Origin: Asanoa sp. WMMD1127
GTDB lineage: Bacteria > Actinomycetota > Actinomycetes > Mycobacteriales > Micromonosporaceae
Direction of reading: 5' to 3'
Length of the DNA stretch: 64,000 nucleotides
Assembly (NCBI RefSeq): GCF_029626225.1
Contig: NZ_JARUBP010000001.1
Span: 7,192,001-7,256,000, forward strand
Under the pieces are notes generated by a model. The model had not been told where the DNA came from. It saw only the letters and a program-made list of their open reading frames with translations, and searched no databases. Position numbers and translations under genes: made by a program. Below are positions 1-10,520 of the stretch, piece after piece; the first letter of the stretch is position 1, and every line of letters starts with the position of its first letter.

Positions 1-130
1 GGACCGCGCCCACATGCGCAAGGTCGTGGGCTACGTCAAACGCCACAGCGCCCAACGCCCGAAGGGCGACGTCACCGACACGACGTGGCGCTACTCCCTG
101 ATGAACTGGGGCCACGACCCCCTCAAGTAG
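1..130 (+). CDS. DUF3140 family protein, C-terminal end (5' end outside window)
   Basis: The frame entering from the left gives 42 residues and stops at TAG 128-130. The tail carries MRKVVGYVKRH followed by DTTWRYSLMNWGHDPLK, which I recognise as the conserved end of the DUF3140 family, small actinobacterial proteins of unknown function. No catalytic residues are known to me for this family. The start and most of the protein lie outside the window, so length and operon context cannot be judged. A hairpin 24 bases downstream probably ends its transcript. The family call rests on memory of the C-terminal pattern; the reading frame itself is clear. Confidence 0.75.
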   Translation, partial: DRAHMRKVVGYVKRHSAQRPKGDVTDTTWRYSLMNWGHDPLK

Positions 131-153
131 CAGTGCCGCCCGTAACGGGCCGC

Positions 154-205
154 CGAGGTGTGTCCTGGTCGGAGCCCACATGCTCCGGCATGTAGGCACA
201 CCTCG
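154..205 (+). terminator. Hairpin downstream of the DUF3140 gene
   Basis: CGAGGTGTG (154-162) pairs with CACACCTCG (197-205), and CCT/AGG can extend the stem past one bulge. An inner GGAG/CTCC pair lies in the loop. A smaller hairpin, GCCCG-taa-CGGGC, sits at 138-150. No T-run follows, as is usual in actinobacterial terminators. It is placed as a terminator because it lies just after the stop at 130. Confidence 0.45.
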
Positions 206-414
206 CGACATGTGCGTGTCCGCGAGATCGCCCCGCCGTCTTGACGCGGATTGCGACCAGCCATAGAGCGCACGCGGGCCGGCCCTGGTCGAGACCATCG
301 ACCGCCAGTTCTCGATCTCAGCGCCGCTCGACTCGACGCCTGGCGTCGAGCCCGAACCGCCGCGGCCGAATTTGCCTCGGCACCGGCCCACAACGACTCG
401 TGGCCGTCGGCGGC

Positions 415-551
415 GGCGCCCGCCAAGCCGCCACCGCCGAGCCGGGTCAGCGCGCTGGCGCTGGCGGCGCCCGCCAAGCCGCCACCGCCGAGCCGGATCA
501 GCGCGCTGGCGCTGGCGGCGCCCGCCAAGCCGCCACCGCCGAGCCGGGTCA
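415..551. repeat. 51-bp tandem repeat, about 2.7 copies, ending in the polA stop codon
   Basis: The motif CGCCAAGCCGCCACCGCCGA starts at 421, 472 and 523, a strict 51-bp period. Copies differ at only one or two bases (GGGTCAG against GGATCAG). The last partial copy runs into the reverse complement of the polA stop codon (549-551). The rest of 131-414 holds only the hairpin at 154-205 and no reading frame that I believe. Because 51 is a multiple of three, the array stays open in several frames on both strands and creates long false ORFs. Confidence 0.85.
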
Positions 552-3233
552 GTGGTCGGCGCTGTTCCAGTCGCGGCCCAGGCCGACCGAGACCTCGAGC
601 GGCACCGCGAGCGGGTAGGCCCCGCCCATCGCCTCCCGGACCAGGGCCTCGGTCTGCTCCCGCTCCCCCTCCGCGACCTCGAAGACGAGCTCGTCGTGGA
701 CCTGCAGCAGCATCCGCGACCGCAGCCCCGCCTCCTTGAGCGCCGCGTCGACCCGGAGCATCGCGACCTTGATGATGTCGGCGGCCGAGCCCTGGATGGG
801 GGCGTTGAGGGCCATGCGTTCGGCCATCTCACGGCGCTGGCGGTTGTCGCTGACCAGGTCCGGCAGGTAGCGGCGGCGGCCGAGGATGGTCTCGGTGTAG
901 CCGTCCTGGCGGGCCCGGTCGACGATGGCGCGCAGGTAGTCGCGGACGCCGCCGAACCGGTCGAAGTATTCGTCCATCAGGCCGCGGGCCTCGTCGGTGG
1001 CGATGCCGAGCTGTTGGGAGAGGCCGTAGACGCTCAGGCCGTACGCCAGGCCGTAGTTCATCGCCTTGATCTTGCGGCGGTGGTCGGCGGTGACCTCGTC
1101 GAGGGGCATCGAGAAGACCGACGAGGCGGTGGCGGCGTGGAAGTCGGCGCCCGAGTTGAAGGCGTCGATCAGGGCCTCGTCCTTGGACATGTCGGCCATG
1201 ATGCGCATCTCGATCTGGCTGTAGTCGGCCGTCATCAGCGTCTCGTAGCCCTCGCCGACCACGAACGCGCGGCGGATCCGCCGGCCCTCCTCGGTGCGGA
1301 TCGGGATGTTCTGCAGGTTGGGGTCGGTCGACGACAGGCGCCCGGTGGCCGCGACGGTCTGGAAGTAGGTGGTGTGGATCCGGCCGTCGTCGGACACCGA
1401 CTTGAGCAGTCCGTCGACTGTGGACTTGAGCTTGGCCACGTCGCGGTGGCGCAGCAGGTGCTCGAGCAGCGGGTCGCCGGTCTGGGCGAACAGCCCCTGC
1501 AGCGCGTCGGCGTCGGTGGTGTAGCCGGACTTGATCCGCCGCGTCTTGGGCAGGCTCCGCTCGGTGAACAGGATCTCCTGGAGCTGCTTGGGCGAGCCGA
1601 GGTTGAACTCGCGCCCGACCACCGCGTAGGCCGCCTGCGCCGCCGCCTTCACCTCGGCCGCGAAGTGGGCCTCGATGTCGGACAGGTAGTGGGTGTCGGC
1701 CGCGATGCCGACCTGCTCCATGCGGGCCAGCACCTCGGAGAGCGGCAGCTCGACGTCGGCCATGAGCCGGATCGACAGCTCGCCGTCGCGGGAGAGCTCG
1801 GCGTCGATCGCGTCGGCGAGGTCGAGGGTGGCGCGGGCCTGGAGCATCAGGTTCTGCTCGACGACGCCCTCGTCGCCCAGCCCGTCGAGGGTGAGCTGGC
1901 CGGACTCGGGCGTGTCGACGCGTAGCTCGCGGTGCAGGTAGCGCAGCGCCAGGTCGGCCAGGTCGTAGGTGCGCTGGTCGGGCCGGGCCAGGTAGGCGGC
2001 GATGGCCGTGTCGCGGGCGACCCCGTCGAGCTCCCAGCCGCGGGCGGCGAACGCGAGCCGGGCCGGCTTGCTGTCGTGGAGCACTTTGGGGTGGTCGGCG
2101 GAGGCCAGCCAGGCCGCGACCGCCTGCTCGTCGGCCGGCTCGAGCTGGGTCGGGTCGAACCAGGCCGCGGGCCCGTCGGCGGTGGCCAGCGCGATGCCGG
2201 TCAGCTCGCCGGTGCCGCGCCCGAACCGCCCCGCGACGGCGACGCCGGTCGCCACGCCCGGGCGCACGTGCTCGGTCACCCAGCCACCGACCGCGCCGGC
2301 GGCGAGGATCTCGCCGAACAGGTCGAACCCGGCCTCGGCCTCGGGCTCGACCGCGTCGAGGTATTGGTAGAGCCGCTCGCGCAGCACCCGGAACTCGAGC
2401 GCGTCGAAGACCTGGTGGACGGCCTCGCGGTCCCACCCCTGCCAGCGGGCGTCGGCGGGCCCCATCGGCAGGTCGAGATCGCAGACCAGCGCGTTGAGCT
2501 CGTAGTTGCGCATCACGTTGGCCAGGTTGGCCCGCAGGTTCTCCCCGGCCTTCCCCTTGATCTTGTCGGCGTTGGCGATGACGCCGTCGATGCCGCCGTA
2601 TTCCTTGATCCATTTGGCCGCGGTCTTGTCGCCCACGCCCGGCACGCCCGGTAGGTTGTCGCTGGTCTCCCCCACCAGCGCGGCCTTGTCGCGGTAGCGC
2701 GCCGGCGGCACGAAGTATTTGGTCTCGACGGCCTCGGGGTTCATCCGCCAGACCTCGGACACGCCACGAACCGGGTAGAGCACGGTGACATGCTCGTCGA
2801 CCAGCTGGAACGCGTCGCGGTCACCGGTCGAGATGATCACCTCCATGCCGGCCTCGCGCGCCTGCCGGGTGAGCGTGCCGATCACGTCGTCGGCCTCGTA
2901 GCCCTCTTTCTCGACCACCGGGATCCGCAGCGCCGCCAGCACCTCTTTGACCAGGCTGACCTGCCCCTGGAACGGCTTGGGCGTCTCGGACCGGCCGGCC
3001 TTGTATTCGGCGTAGCGCTCGGTCCGGAACGACTGCCGCGACACGTCGAACGACACGATGATGTGCGTCGGCTTCTCGTCGCGCAGCATGTTGATCAGCA
3101 TCGACGTGAACCCGAACACCGCGTTGGTCGACTGCCCGGTCGCGGTGGAGAAGTTCTCCACCGGCAGGGCGTGAAACGCGCGGTAGGCCAGCGAGTGGCC
3201 ATCTAGCAGCAGGATCCGGGGCTGGTCGCTCAC
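549..3233 (-). CDS. polA: DNA polymerase I
   Basis: This 894-residue protein fills gaps and removes RNA primers and damaged DNA. An N-terminal 5'-3' exonuclease domain (about 1-290, starting PRILLLDGHSLAYRAFHAL) is followed by a 3'-5' exonuclease-like fold (about 310-490) that lacks the usual acidic DxE motif, so proofreading is probably absent, as in mycobacterial Pol I. The polymerase domain has motif A (DYSQIEMRIMAD), motif B (KAMNYGLAYGLSVYGL) and motif C (LLQVHDELVFEV). I chose GTG at 3233 because homology begins there; the frame stays open 100 codons further upstream with sequence unlike the family. There is no clear Shine-Dalgarno site, so translation may be leaderless. It is a single gene next to the 51-bp repeat. 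Confidence 0.96.
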   Translation of the reverse strand: MSDQPRILLLDGHSLAYRAFHALPVENFSTATGQSTNAVFGFTSMLINMLRDEKPTHIIVSFDVSRQSFRTERYAEYKAGRSETPKPFQGQVSLVKEVLAALRIPVVEKEGYEADDVIGTLTRQAREAGMEVIISTGDRDAFQLVDEHVTVLYPVRGVSEVWRMNPEAVETKYFVPPARYRDKAALVGETSDNLPGVPGVGDKTAAKWIKEYGGIDGVIANADKIKGKAGENLRANLANVMRNYELNALVCDLDLPMGPADARWQGWDREAVHQVFDALEFRVLRERLYQYLDAVEPEAEAGFDLFGEILAAGAVGGWVTEHVRPGVATGVAVAGRFGRGTGELTGIALATADGPAAWFDPTQLEPADEQAVAAWLASADHPKVLHDSKPARLAFAARGWELDGVARDTAIAAYLARPDQRTYDLADLALRYLHRELRVDTPESGQLTLDGLGDEGVVEQNLMLQARATLDLADAIDAELSRDGELSIRLMADVELPLSEVLARMEQVGIAADTHYLSDIEAHFAAEVKAAAQAAYAVVGREFNLGSPKQLQEILFTERSLPKTRRIKSGYTTDADALQGLFAQTGDPLLEHLLRHRDVAKLKSTVDGLLKSVSDDGRIHTTYFQTVAATGRLSSTDPNLQNIPIRTEEGRRIRRAFVVGEGYETLMTADYSQIEMRIMADMSKDEALIDAFNSGADFHAATASSVFSMPLDEVTADHRRKIKAMNYGLAYGLSVYGLSQQLGIATDEARGLMDEYFDRFGGVRDYLRAIVDRARQDGYTETILGRRRYLPDLVSDNRQRREMAERMALNAPIQGSAADIIKVAMLRVDAALKEAGLRSRMLLQVHDELVFEVAEGEREQTEALVREAMGGAYPLAVPLEVSVGLGRDWNSADH

Positions 3234-3419
3234 CCGAGCGATGCTAGTCGCCGGGTACGACAGGATGCCGACCGGACCCGAGCTGTTTCGCCCCGGTTGT
3301 CCGGATCGACGAACCATGCGGAAAAGCTGGGTCAAGATCAGGCTTTCCCGGGTCCGCCCTGGTCCGGAGGCCGGCGAAGGGCGTACGCTGGTTGATCTTG
3401 GCGAGCGGAGGGGTGTGGG

Positions 3420-3607
3420 ATGGGTGTGGAGCCGCCGGAGGGGTTGCCGCGGTACCGGGTGTTGACCGGGCCCGACGACGCCGCGTTCTGCCGCCGGGTC
3501 AGTGCGGCCCTCGACCTCGGCTACCGCCTGCACGGCGGACCGGCCTCACCCACGACGGCGAGCGCGTGATCGTCGCCCAGGCGCTGCTCTGGCCCGAGCG
3601 GCAGTAG
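3420..3607 (+). pseudogene. DUF1737-like small protein, broken by a one-base frameshift
   Basis: From ATG 3420, behind a GGAGGGG ribosome site, the frame reads MGVEPPEGLPRYRVLTGPDD and continues with AAFCRRVSAALDLGYRLHGG, a good match to the start of DUF1737 proteins. It then slips to PASPTTASA and stops at TGA 3567. The expected ending, LTHDGERVIVAQALLWPERQ, follows at once in the frame ending TAG 3605-3607. Adding one C near 3541-3546 (GGCC-CTCACC) restores one 62-63 residue protein. Either the gene is inactivated or the base was lost in sequencing of a GC-rich run. The function of DUF1737 is unknown to me. Confidence 0.8.
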
Positions 3608-3638
3608 GACCGCCGCCCAGGCCAGAGCACGCCAAGGC

Positions 3639-6008
<2,370 letters not shown>

Positions 6009-6095
6009 CGGGTCTCCATCGTCGTCGGGCCGGGCGGTGCGCACCGGAGGTCCAACGGCCGTCCGGTCGGAACCAATCACGGTATACGGGCAGGT

Positions 6096-6127
6096 CGGGC
6101 CCGTGGGGTCCGTCCCACACGGGCCCG
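6096..6127 (-). terminator. Terminator hairpin after the VOC gene
   Basis: CGGGCCCGTG (6096-6105) pairs perfectly with CACGGGCCCG (6118-6127), and an inner GGG/CCC pair closes a five-base loop with one bulged A. It lies 8 bases beyond the VOC stop codon and ahead of the UvrA-like start at 6008, so it should separate the two minus-strand transcripts. Confidence 0.7.
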
Positions 6128-6134
6128 GTGCGGC

Positions 6135-6476
6135 TCAACTGTCCTGGACCAGGCCGAGCACGTTGCCGTCGGGGTCGGTGAAGCTGGCGACGAGCCGGCC
6201 GCCGCCGACGTCGTGGGCCGCCTCCTTGAGCGTGCCGCCGGCCGCGGTCACCTCGGCCAGCTTCGCCTCGATGTCGGTCACGTGCCAGTAGGCGACCGGT
6301 CCGCCCATGTCGCCGTTGGGCACGAGCCCGATGTGCTGCCCGGCCACCTCGTAGCCGACGTAGTAGGGCGCGTCGGCCACCGGCTCCACGCCGAGCAGGG
6401 CGCTGTAGAGGGCCTTGGCCTTCGGCAGGTCCGAGACGGGGTGCAGCACGGTCTTGACGCCGAGAACACTGGTCAT
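6135..6476 (-). CDS. VOC family protein (glyoxalase/bleomycin-resistance fold)
   Basis: This 113-residue protein has the paired beta-alpha-beta-beta-beta layout of the vicinal oxygen chelate family. It opens with VLGVKTVLHPVSDLPKAKAL and ends with GGRLVASFTDPDGNVLGLVQ, the usual closing pattern in which a metal-ligand Glu often sits; here that place reads NVLGLVQ, so the usual glutamate ligand is missing. The substrate cannot be predicted and metal use is uncertain. Start ATG 6476 has GGAG five bases upstream; an in-frame GTG at 6482 sits directly on that site and is less likely. It is a single gene between the liv operon terminator and its own terminator. Confidence 0.88.
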   Translation of the reverse strand: MTSVLGVKTVLHPVSDLPKAKALYSALLGVEPVADAPYYVGYEVAGQHIGLVPNGDMGGPVAYWHVTDIEAKLAEVTAAGGTLKEAAHDVGGGRLVASFTDPDGNVLGLVQDS

Positions 6477-6571
6477 GATCACTCCAGGTGCGGTCGAAGG
6501 AACGACGTGAACGCTATTGGCGCGACCCTGACCTGGGCTTCTCCATTCCTGACCAGTCGAGCGGGAAACGA

Positions 6572-6607
6572 CGAAGGCCCGGTCCGCCGAAGCGGGCCGG
6601 GCCTTCG
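6572..6607 (-). terminator. Terminator of the liv operon
   Basis: CGAAGGCCCGG (6572-6582) pairs with CCGGGCCTTCG (6597-6607), and CCGC/GCGG extends the stem around a CGAA tetraloop. It starts 11 bases beyond the livF stop codon. This is the strongest hairpin in this part of the window and is a convincing terminator. Confidence 0.85.
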
Positions 6608-6618
6608 CAGGGTCCGGA

Positions 6619-7332
6619 TCAGGCGACGCCGAGGTACGCGTCCTTGACCGCGGGGTCGTTGAGCAGCTCGCGACCCGTGCCTTCCTTGACGATGCGGCCG
6701 GTCTCCAGCACGTACGCCCGGTGGGCGCGGGACAGCGCCTGCTGGGCGTTCTGCTCCACCAGCAGGATGGTCGTGCCGTCCCGCTGGTTGATCTCCGTGA
6801 TGATCTCGAAGATCTGCTGGATCAGCTTCGGCGCGAGGCCCATCGAGGGCTCGTCGAGCAGCAGCAGCTTGGGCCGGCTCATCAGGGCCCGGCCCACCGC
6901 CAGCATCTGCTGCTCGCCGCCGGAGAGCGTGCCGCCGGGCTGCTTGAACCGCTCCCGCAGGCGCGGGAAGAGCTCCAGCACGTGCTCCATGTCCTTGGCG
7001 ATGTTGGCGCTGTCCCGGCGGGTGTAGGCGCCCATCTCCAGGTTGTCCTTCACCGACATGCCGGGGAACACCCCGCGGCCTTCCGGCGACTGGCAGATGC
7101 CCTGGGTGACCCGCAGGTCGGCGCGCATCTTGCTGATGTCGACGCCGTTGAAACGGATCCGGCCGGAGGCGATCGCGCGCAGGCCGGAGACGGCTCGCAT
7201 CGTGGTCGTCTTGCCGGCGCCGTTGGCCCCGATCAGCGCCACGATCTCACCCTCGGCGACGTTGACGGAGATGCCGTGCAACGCCTGGATCCGCCCGTAC
7301 AGCAGGGTGATGTTGTCGATCTCAAGCAGCAT
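6619..7332 (-). CDS. livF: Branched-chain amino-acid ABC transporter ATPase LivF
   Basis: This 237-residue cytoplasmic ATPase is the second of the two that power the Liv importer. It has Walker A GANGAGKTTTM, signature LSGGEQQMLAVGRALM, Walker B LLLLDEPSMGLAP and the H-loop region ILLVEQNAQQAL. The short C-terminus (GRELLNDPAVKDAYLG) is typical of LivF. ATG 7332 lies inside the end of livG (11-bp overlap), which suggests coupled translation. It is the last gene of the operon, followed by the hairpin at 6572-6607. The substrate class (branched-chain or other hydrophobic amino acids, or amides) is inferred from the family; urea-type Urt systems are related but I see no urea genes. Confidence 0.94.
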   Translation of the reverse strand: MLLEIDNITLLYGRIQALHGISVNVAEGEIVALIGANGAGKTTTMRAVSGLRAIASGRIRFNGVDISKMRADLRVTQGICQSPEGRGVFPGMSVKDNLEMGAYTRRDSANIAKDMEHVLELFPRLRERFKQPGGTLSGGEQQMLAVGRALMSRPKLLLLDEPSMGLAPKLIQQIFEIITEINQRDGTTILLVEQNAQQALSRAHRAYVLETGRIVKEGTGRELLNDPAVKDAYLGVA

Positions 7333-8245
7333 CTTCGGTCACCCCCAGGTAGGCCGCGATCACCTTCGGGTCCTCGCGGACCTCGGCCGGCGAGCCCTCG
7401 GCGATCTTCTTGCCGAACTCGAGCACCACGATCCGGTCGGTGACGCCCATGACGAGGCGCATGTCGTGCTCGATGAGCAGCACGGTCACGCCGGTGTCGC
7501 GGATGTCGCGGATCAGCTGGAGCAGCGCGTCCTTCTCCGCCGGGTTGAAGCCCGCCGCCGGCTCGTCGAGGCACAGCATCTTCGGCTGCGTGGCCAGGGC
7601 CCGGGCGATCTCCAACCGGCGCTGCTCGCCGTAGGAGAGGTTGCGGGCCGCCTCGTCGTGCCGGCGGATGCCGACGAAGTCGAGGAGCTCGCGCGACCGC
7701 TCGCGGCCGCTGCGCTCCTCCTGCCAGTAGCGCGGGAGGCGCAGCAGCGCGCTGGGAACGCTGGTCTTGTGGTGCGTGTCCGCACCGACCATGACGTTCT
7801 CCAGGGCGGTCATCTCGGGGAACAGCCGGATGTTCTGGAACGTCCGGGCGATGCCCAGCTTGGTGATCTTGTAGCGGGCGCGGCCGGCCAGCTTCTGGCC
7901 CTGGAACCGGATCTCCCCCGAGGTCGGGGTGTAGACGCCGGTCATGGCGTTGAAGCAGGTGGTCTTGCCGGCGCCGTTCGGGCCGATCAGACCGAGGATC
8001 TCGCCCTCGTAGAGGTTGAAGTTGACCTTGTCGAGCGCCACCACGCCGCCGAAGCGCAGCGTGACGTTGTCGACCTCCAGCAGGGCGTTGCGCCCGGCCG
8101 GGGTCGGCGCCGGGTGCGGCGTCGACTCCCCGGACGGCGGCTCGGCCGGCACGCCGACCGTGGCGCGGGCGTCGGGCGCCGCGTCGCGCTCGCTGGTGAC
8201 GTCGCGCTCGGCGGCGTCCTGCGGCTCGGGAGGCGTCTCAGGCAC
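7322..8245 (-). CDS. livG: Branched-chain amino-acid ABC transporter ATPase LivG
   Basis: This 307-residue ATPase has Walker A GPNGAGKTTCFNAMTG, signature LSYGEQRRLEIARALA, Walker B MLCLDEPAAGFNP and VLLIEHDMRLVMG. A low-complexity, charged leader of about 55 residues (PETPPEPQDAAERD and following) precedes the ATPase core and is not usual for LivG. Start GTG 8245 overlaps the livM stop in the octamer GTGCCTGA; the frame remains open to 8287, but that stretch lies within livM. If the leader is not translated, starts further in would also give a complete ATPase. Confidence 0.93.
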   Translation of the reverse strand: MPETPPEPQDAAERDVTSERDAAPDARATVGVPAEPPSGESTPHPAPTPAGRNALLEVDNVTLRFGGVVALDKVNFNLYEGEILGLIGPNGAGKTTCFNAMTGVYTPTSGEIRFQGQKLAGRARYKITKLGIARTFQNIRLFPEMTALENVMVGADTHHKTSVPSALLRLPRYWQEERSGRERSRELLDFVGIRRHDEAARNLSYGEQRRLEIARALATQPKMLCLDEPAAGFNPAEKDALLQLIRDIRDTGVTVLLIEHDMRLVMGVTDRIVVLEFGKKIAEGSPAEVREDPKVIAAYLGVTEDAA

Positions 8246-9431
8246 CGACCATCGCCTCCTTCTCACGATCCTTGAGCTCGGCGGCACGCCGCCGGTTGGG
8301 CCACAATCCTTGTGGTCTGAAGATCATTACCACGATGAGGATGATGCCGAAGAACAGATATCGCAGGTTGGTCGCACTGACGTCGTAGGGCTCACCGGCG
8401 ATCCGGACCTGCTCGGGCAGGCCGAACACGTCTCCGACCGAGCGCAGCCATTCCGGCACGTAGATGACCAGGAAGCCGCCCAGGATCGCGCCGAAGATGT
8501 TGCCGGCGCCGCCGAGCAGCACCGCGGCGAGCACCAGGATCGACTGCTCCAGGCGGAACGTCGACGAGTTGACGAAGTTCGCCTGGCCGGCCCAGAGCGC
8601 GCCGGAGAAACCGCCGATGCCCGCGCCCATCGCGAACGCCCAGATCTTGAACTTGTAGGTCGGGACGCCCATGAGCTCGGCGGCGTCCTCGTCCTCGCGG
8701 ATCGCGACCCAGGCGCGGCCCACCCGGCTCCGCACGAGGTTCCGGATCAGGAAGACCATGCCGATGATGACGGTCAGGATCAGCCAGTAGTACGGCTTGG
8801 CGTCGAACTGGAAGATCGGCGTGCCGTCGGAGTTGGTGCCCGGCGGGCGGCCGATGTTGGGGATGCCCCGGTCGCCGTTGAAGATCCAGTCGTTCTGCTG
8901 CGCGACGATCCGGATCATCTCGGCGAAGCCCAGCGTCACGATCGCGAGGTAGTCACCGCGCAATCGCAGCACCGGGAAGCCGAGTATCACGCCGGCCAAC
9001 AACGACAGCGCGATCGCCAGTGGCAGCGCCACCAGCCACGGCCACGGGCTCTCCAGCCAGTTGTACTCCGTGAAGACCTTGCTCTGCGGCGAGGTCAACG
9101 TCGCGACCGTGTAGGCGCCGACGGCGAAGAAGCCGAAGAAGCCCAGGTCGAGCAGGCCGGCGTAGCCGACCACGATGTTGAGGCCGAGCGCCAGCAGGAT
9201 GTAGTAGCCGCACTGGAACAGCACCGTCGCCATGTCGTTGCGCGTGGTGTAGAGCGGGATGTATTCGCCCAGCGGGAGGCCGAGGTATTCGTAGAAGCCC
9301 TTGTTGGGCAGGGCGTACAGGAACACCACGAAGACCACGATCAGGCCGATCTTGCTGGCCTTGGGCAGCCGGTCCCAGCGTTCGCTCAAACCGTGGCTGA
9401 AGTTCCGCCACCGGGTACGGACGTCGGTCAT
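8238..9431 (-). CDS. livM: Branched-chain amino-acid ABC transporter permease LivM
   Basis: This 397-residue inner-membrane permease is rich in hydrophobic segments (for example LIVVFVVFLYALPN near residue 30 and LGLNIVVGYAGLLDLGFFGFFAVGAY). It contains the ABC-2 type loop EDEDAAELMGVPTYKFKIWA that docks on the ATPases. An extracytoplasmic insert of about 40 residues with GDRGIPNIGRPPG lies in the middle. Start ATG 9431 shares the ATGA overlap with the livH stop. It works as a partner of LivH. Confidence 0.94.
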   Translation of the reverse strand: MTDVRTRWRNFSHGLSERWDRLPKASKIGLIVVFVVFLYALPNKGFYEYLGLPLGEYIPLYTTRNDMATVLFQCGYYILLALGLNIVVGYAGLLDLGFFGFFAVGAYTVATLTSPQSKVFTEYNWLESPWPWLVALPLAIALSLLAGVILGFPVLRLRGDYLAIVTLGFAEMIRIVAQQNDWIFNGDRGIPNIGRPPGTNSDGTPIFQFDAKPYYWLILTVIIGMVFLIRNLVRSRVGRAWVAIREDEDAAELMGVPTYKFKIWAFAMGAGIGGFSGALWAGQANFVNSSTFRLEQSILVLAAVLLGGAGNIFGAILGGFLVIYVPEWLRSVGDVFGLPEQVRIAGEPYDVSATNLRYLFFGIILIVVMIFRPQGLWPNRRRAAELKDREKEAMVGA

Positions 9432-10372
9432 GCGCGGGCCCTCCCGAGCGACTCGCCCAACAGACCGGTCGGGCGGAACATCAGAAGCAGGATCAGCACG
9501 AGGAAGCCGATGAAGTCACGGAAGTTCGTGCCGAACACCGCGGACCCGTAGTTTTCCACGAGGCCGAGGAGGATGCCGCCGAGCGCGGCGCCACGCAGGT
9601 TGCCGATGCCGCCGAGCACCGCGGCGGCGAACGCCTTGAGGCCGATCAGGAAGCCCACGTTGAAGCGGGTGCTGGCCGCCTTCATGTCGGACATCACCGC
9701 CGCGACGCCGGCCATCAGGCCGCCGAGGAGGAAGACCAGCAGGATGACCCGGTTCTTGTTGACGCCCATCAGGGCCGCGGTGTTCGCGTCCTGCGCGACG
9801 GCCCGGATGCCCCGGCCGAAGCGGGTGCGCTGGACGAACCAGTCGAGGCCGACCATCGCGATGACGGCGACGGCGAGTGTGGAGATCTGCAGCGGCGTCA
9901 GCGACCAGGAGCCGACCGAGATGACCGGGTCGGTGGGCAGCATCGCCGGCACGCCGAACTGACGGCGGTTGGTGAACGCGCCCATGCCTTCGGAGAGCAC
10001 GAACGACGCTCCGATGGCGGTGATCAGGAAGGCGAGGGGTGGTGCGTTGCGGGCCCGGAGCGGCCGGTAGGCGGTGACCTCGACGAGCATCGCGAAGAAA
10101 CCACAGAGGAGCGCGGCCACGACGATCGCCAGCGCGATCAGGCCGAACGCCTCGCCGAGGGAGGGCCGGGGGGAGTTGGCGTCGAAGCCGAACGCCGACC
10201 AGGTCCAGATGGCGCCGAAGGTGCCGATCATGAAGACGTCGGAGTGGGCGAAGTTGATCAGGCGTAGGACGCCGTAGACGAGCGTGTATCCCAGGGCGAT
10301 CAACGCGTAGATCGCGCCCTGGGTCAACCCGGTGGTAGTCAACACCGGGAAACCGTTGATCAGTTCGTTCAT
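9428..10372 (-). CDS. livH: Branched-chain amino-acid ABC transporter permease LivH
   Basis: This 314-residue permease starts MNELINGFPVLTTTGLTQGA and contains LGYTLVYGVLRLINFAHSDV, the classic LivH beginning. About eight membrane segments follow, with the docking loop QDANTAALMGVNKNRVI. It ends in LLLMFRPTGLLGE, shared by this family. It is the first permease after the binding protein, separated from livK by 148 bases with two hairpins, and overlaps livM by four bases. Confidence 0.95.
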   Translation of the reverse strand: MNELINGFPVLTTTGLTQGAIYALIALGYTLVYGVLRLINFAHSDVFMIGTFGAIWTWSAFGFDANSPRPSLGEAFGLIALAIVVAALLCGFFAMLVEVTAYRPLRARNAPPLAFLITAIGASFVLSEGMGAFTNRRQFGVPAMLPTDPVISVGSWSLTPLQISTLAVAVIAMVGLDWFVQRTRFGRGIRAVAQDANTAALMGVNKNRVILLVFLLGGLMAGVAAVMSDMKAASTRFNVGFLIGLKAFAAAVLGGIGNLRGAALGGILLGLVENYGSAVFGTNFRDFIGFLVLILLLMFRPTGLLGESLGRARA

Positions 10373-10412
10373 TGCAGCAGGTTCTCCCGGGAGATCCCTC
10401 AGTCAAGGCCGA

Positions 10413-10440
10413 TGCGGCCGGGCTGGCGTGCCCGGCCGCA
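10413..10440 (-). promoter_or_regulatory. Hairpin between livK and livH, proximal to livH
   Basis: TGCGGCCGGGC (10413-10423) pairs perfectly with GCCCGGCCGCA (10430-10440) around a six-base loop. It sits in the livK-livH gap, 40 bases ahead of the livH start. Hairpins in this place often stabilise the binding-protein part of the message or partly stop transcription, giving more LivK than membrane parts. That role is inferred. Confidence 0.55.
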
Positions 10441-10477
10441 CCGGCATGGGTTGACGCGACCGTCGTGCCCGATGGAG

Positions 10478-10511
10478 GAGCCGGCTCGCGGGGTGGACGC
10501 CGAGCCGGCTC
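10478..10511 (-). terminator. Hairpin just after livK (partial terminator or processing site)
   Basis: GAGCCGGCTCG (10478-10488) pairs with CGAGCCGGCTC (10501-10511) across a 12-base loop. The arm GAGCCGGCTC is itself a palindrome, so the same unit occurs twice and other foldings are possible. It begins 9 bases beyond the livK stop codon and there is no T-run, so incomplete termination is more likely than full termination. Confidence 0.55.
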
Positions 10512-10520
10512 GACCATGGA

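Noticed and set aside
372-1925. 517-residue plus-strand frame starting in the 51-bp repeat
   Set aside because: It runs antisense to the polymerase domain of polA, which is certain.
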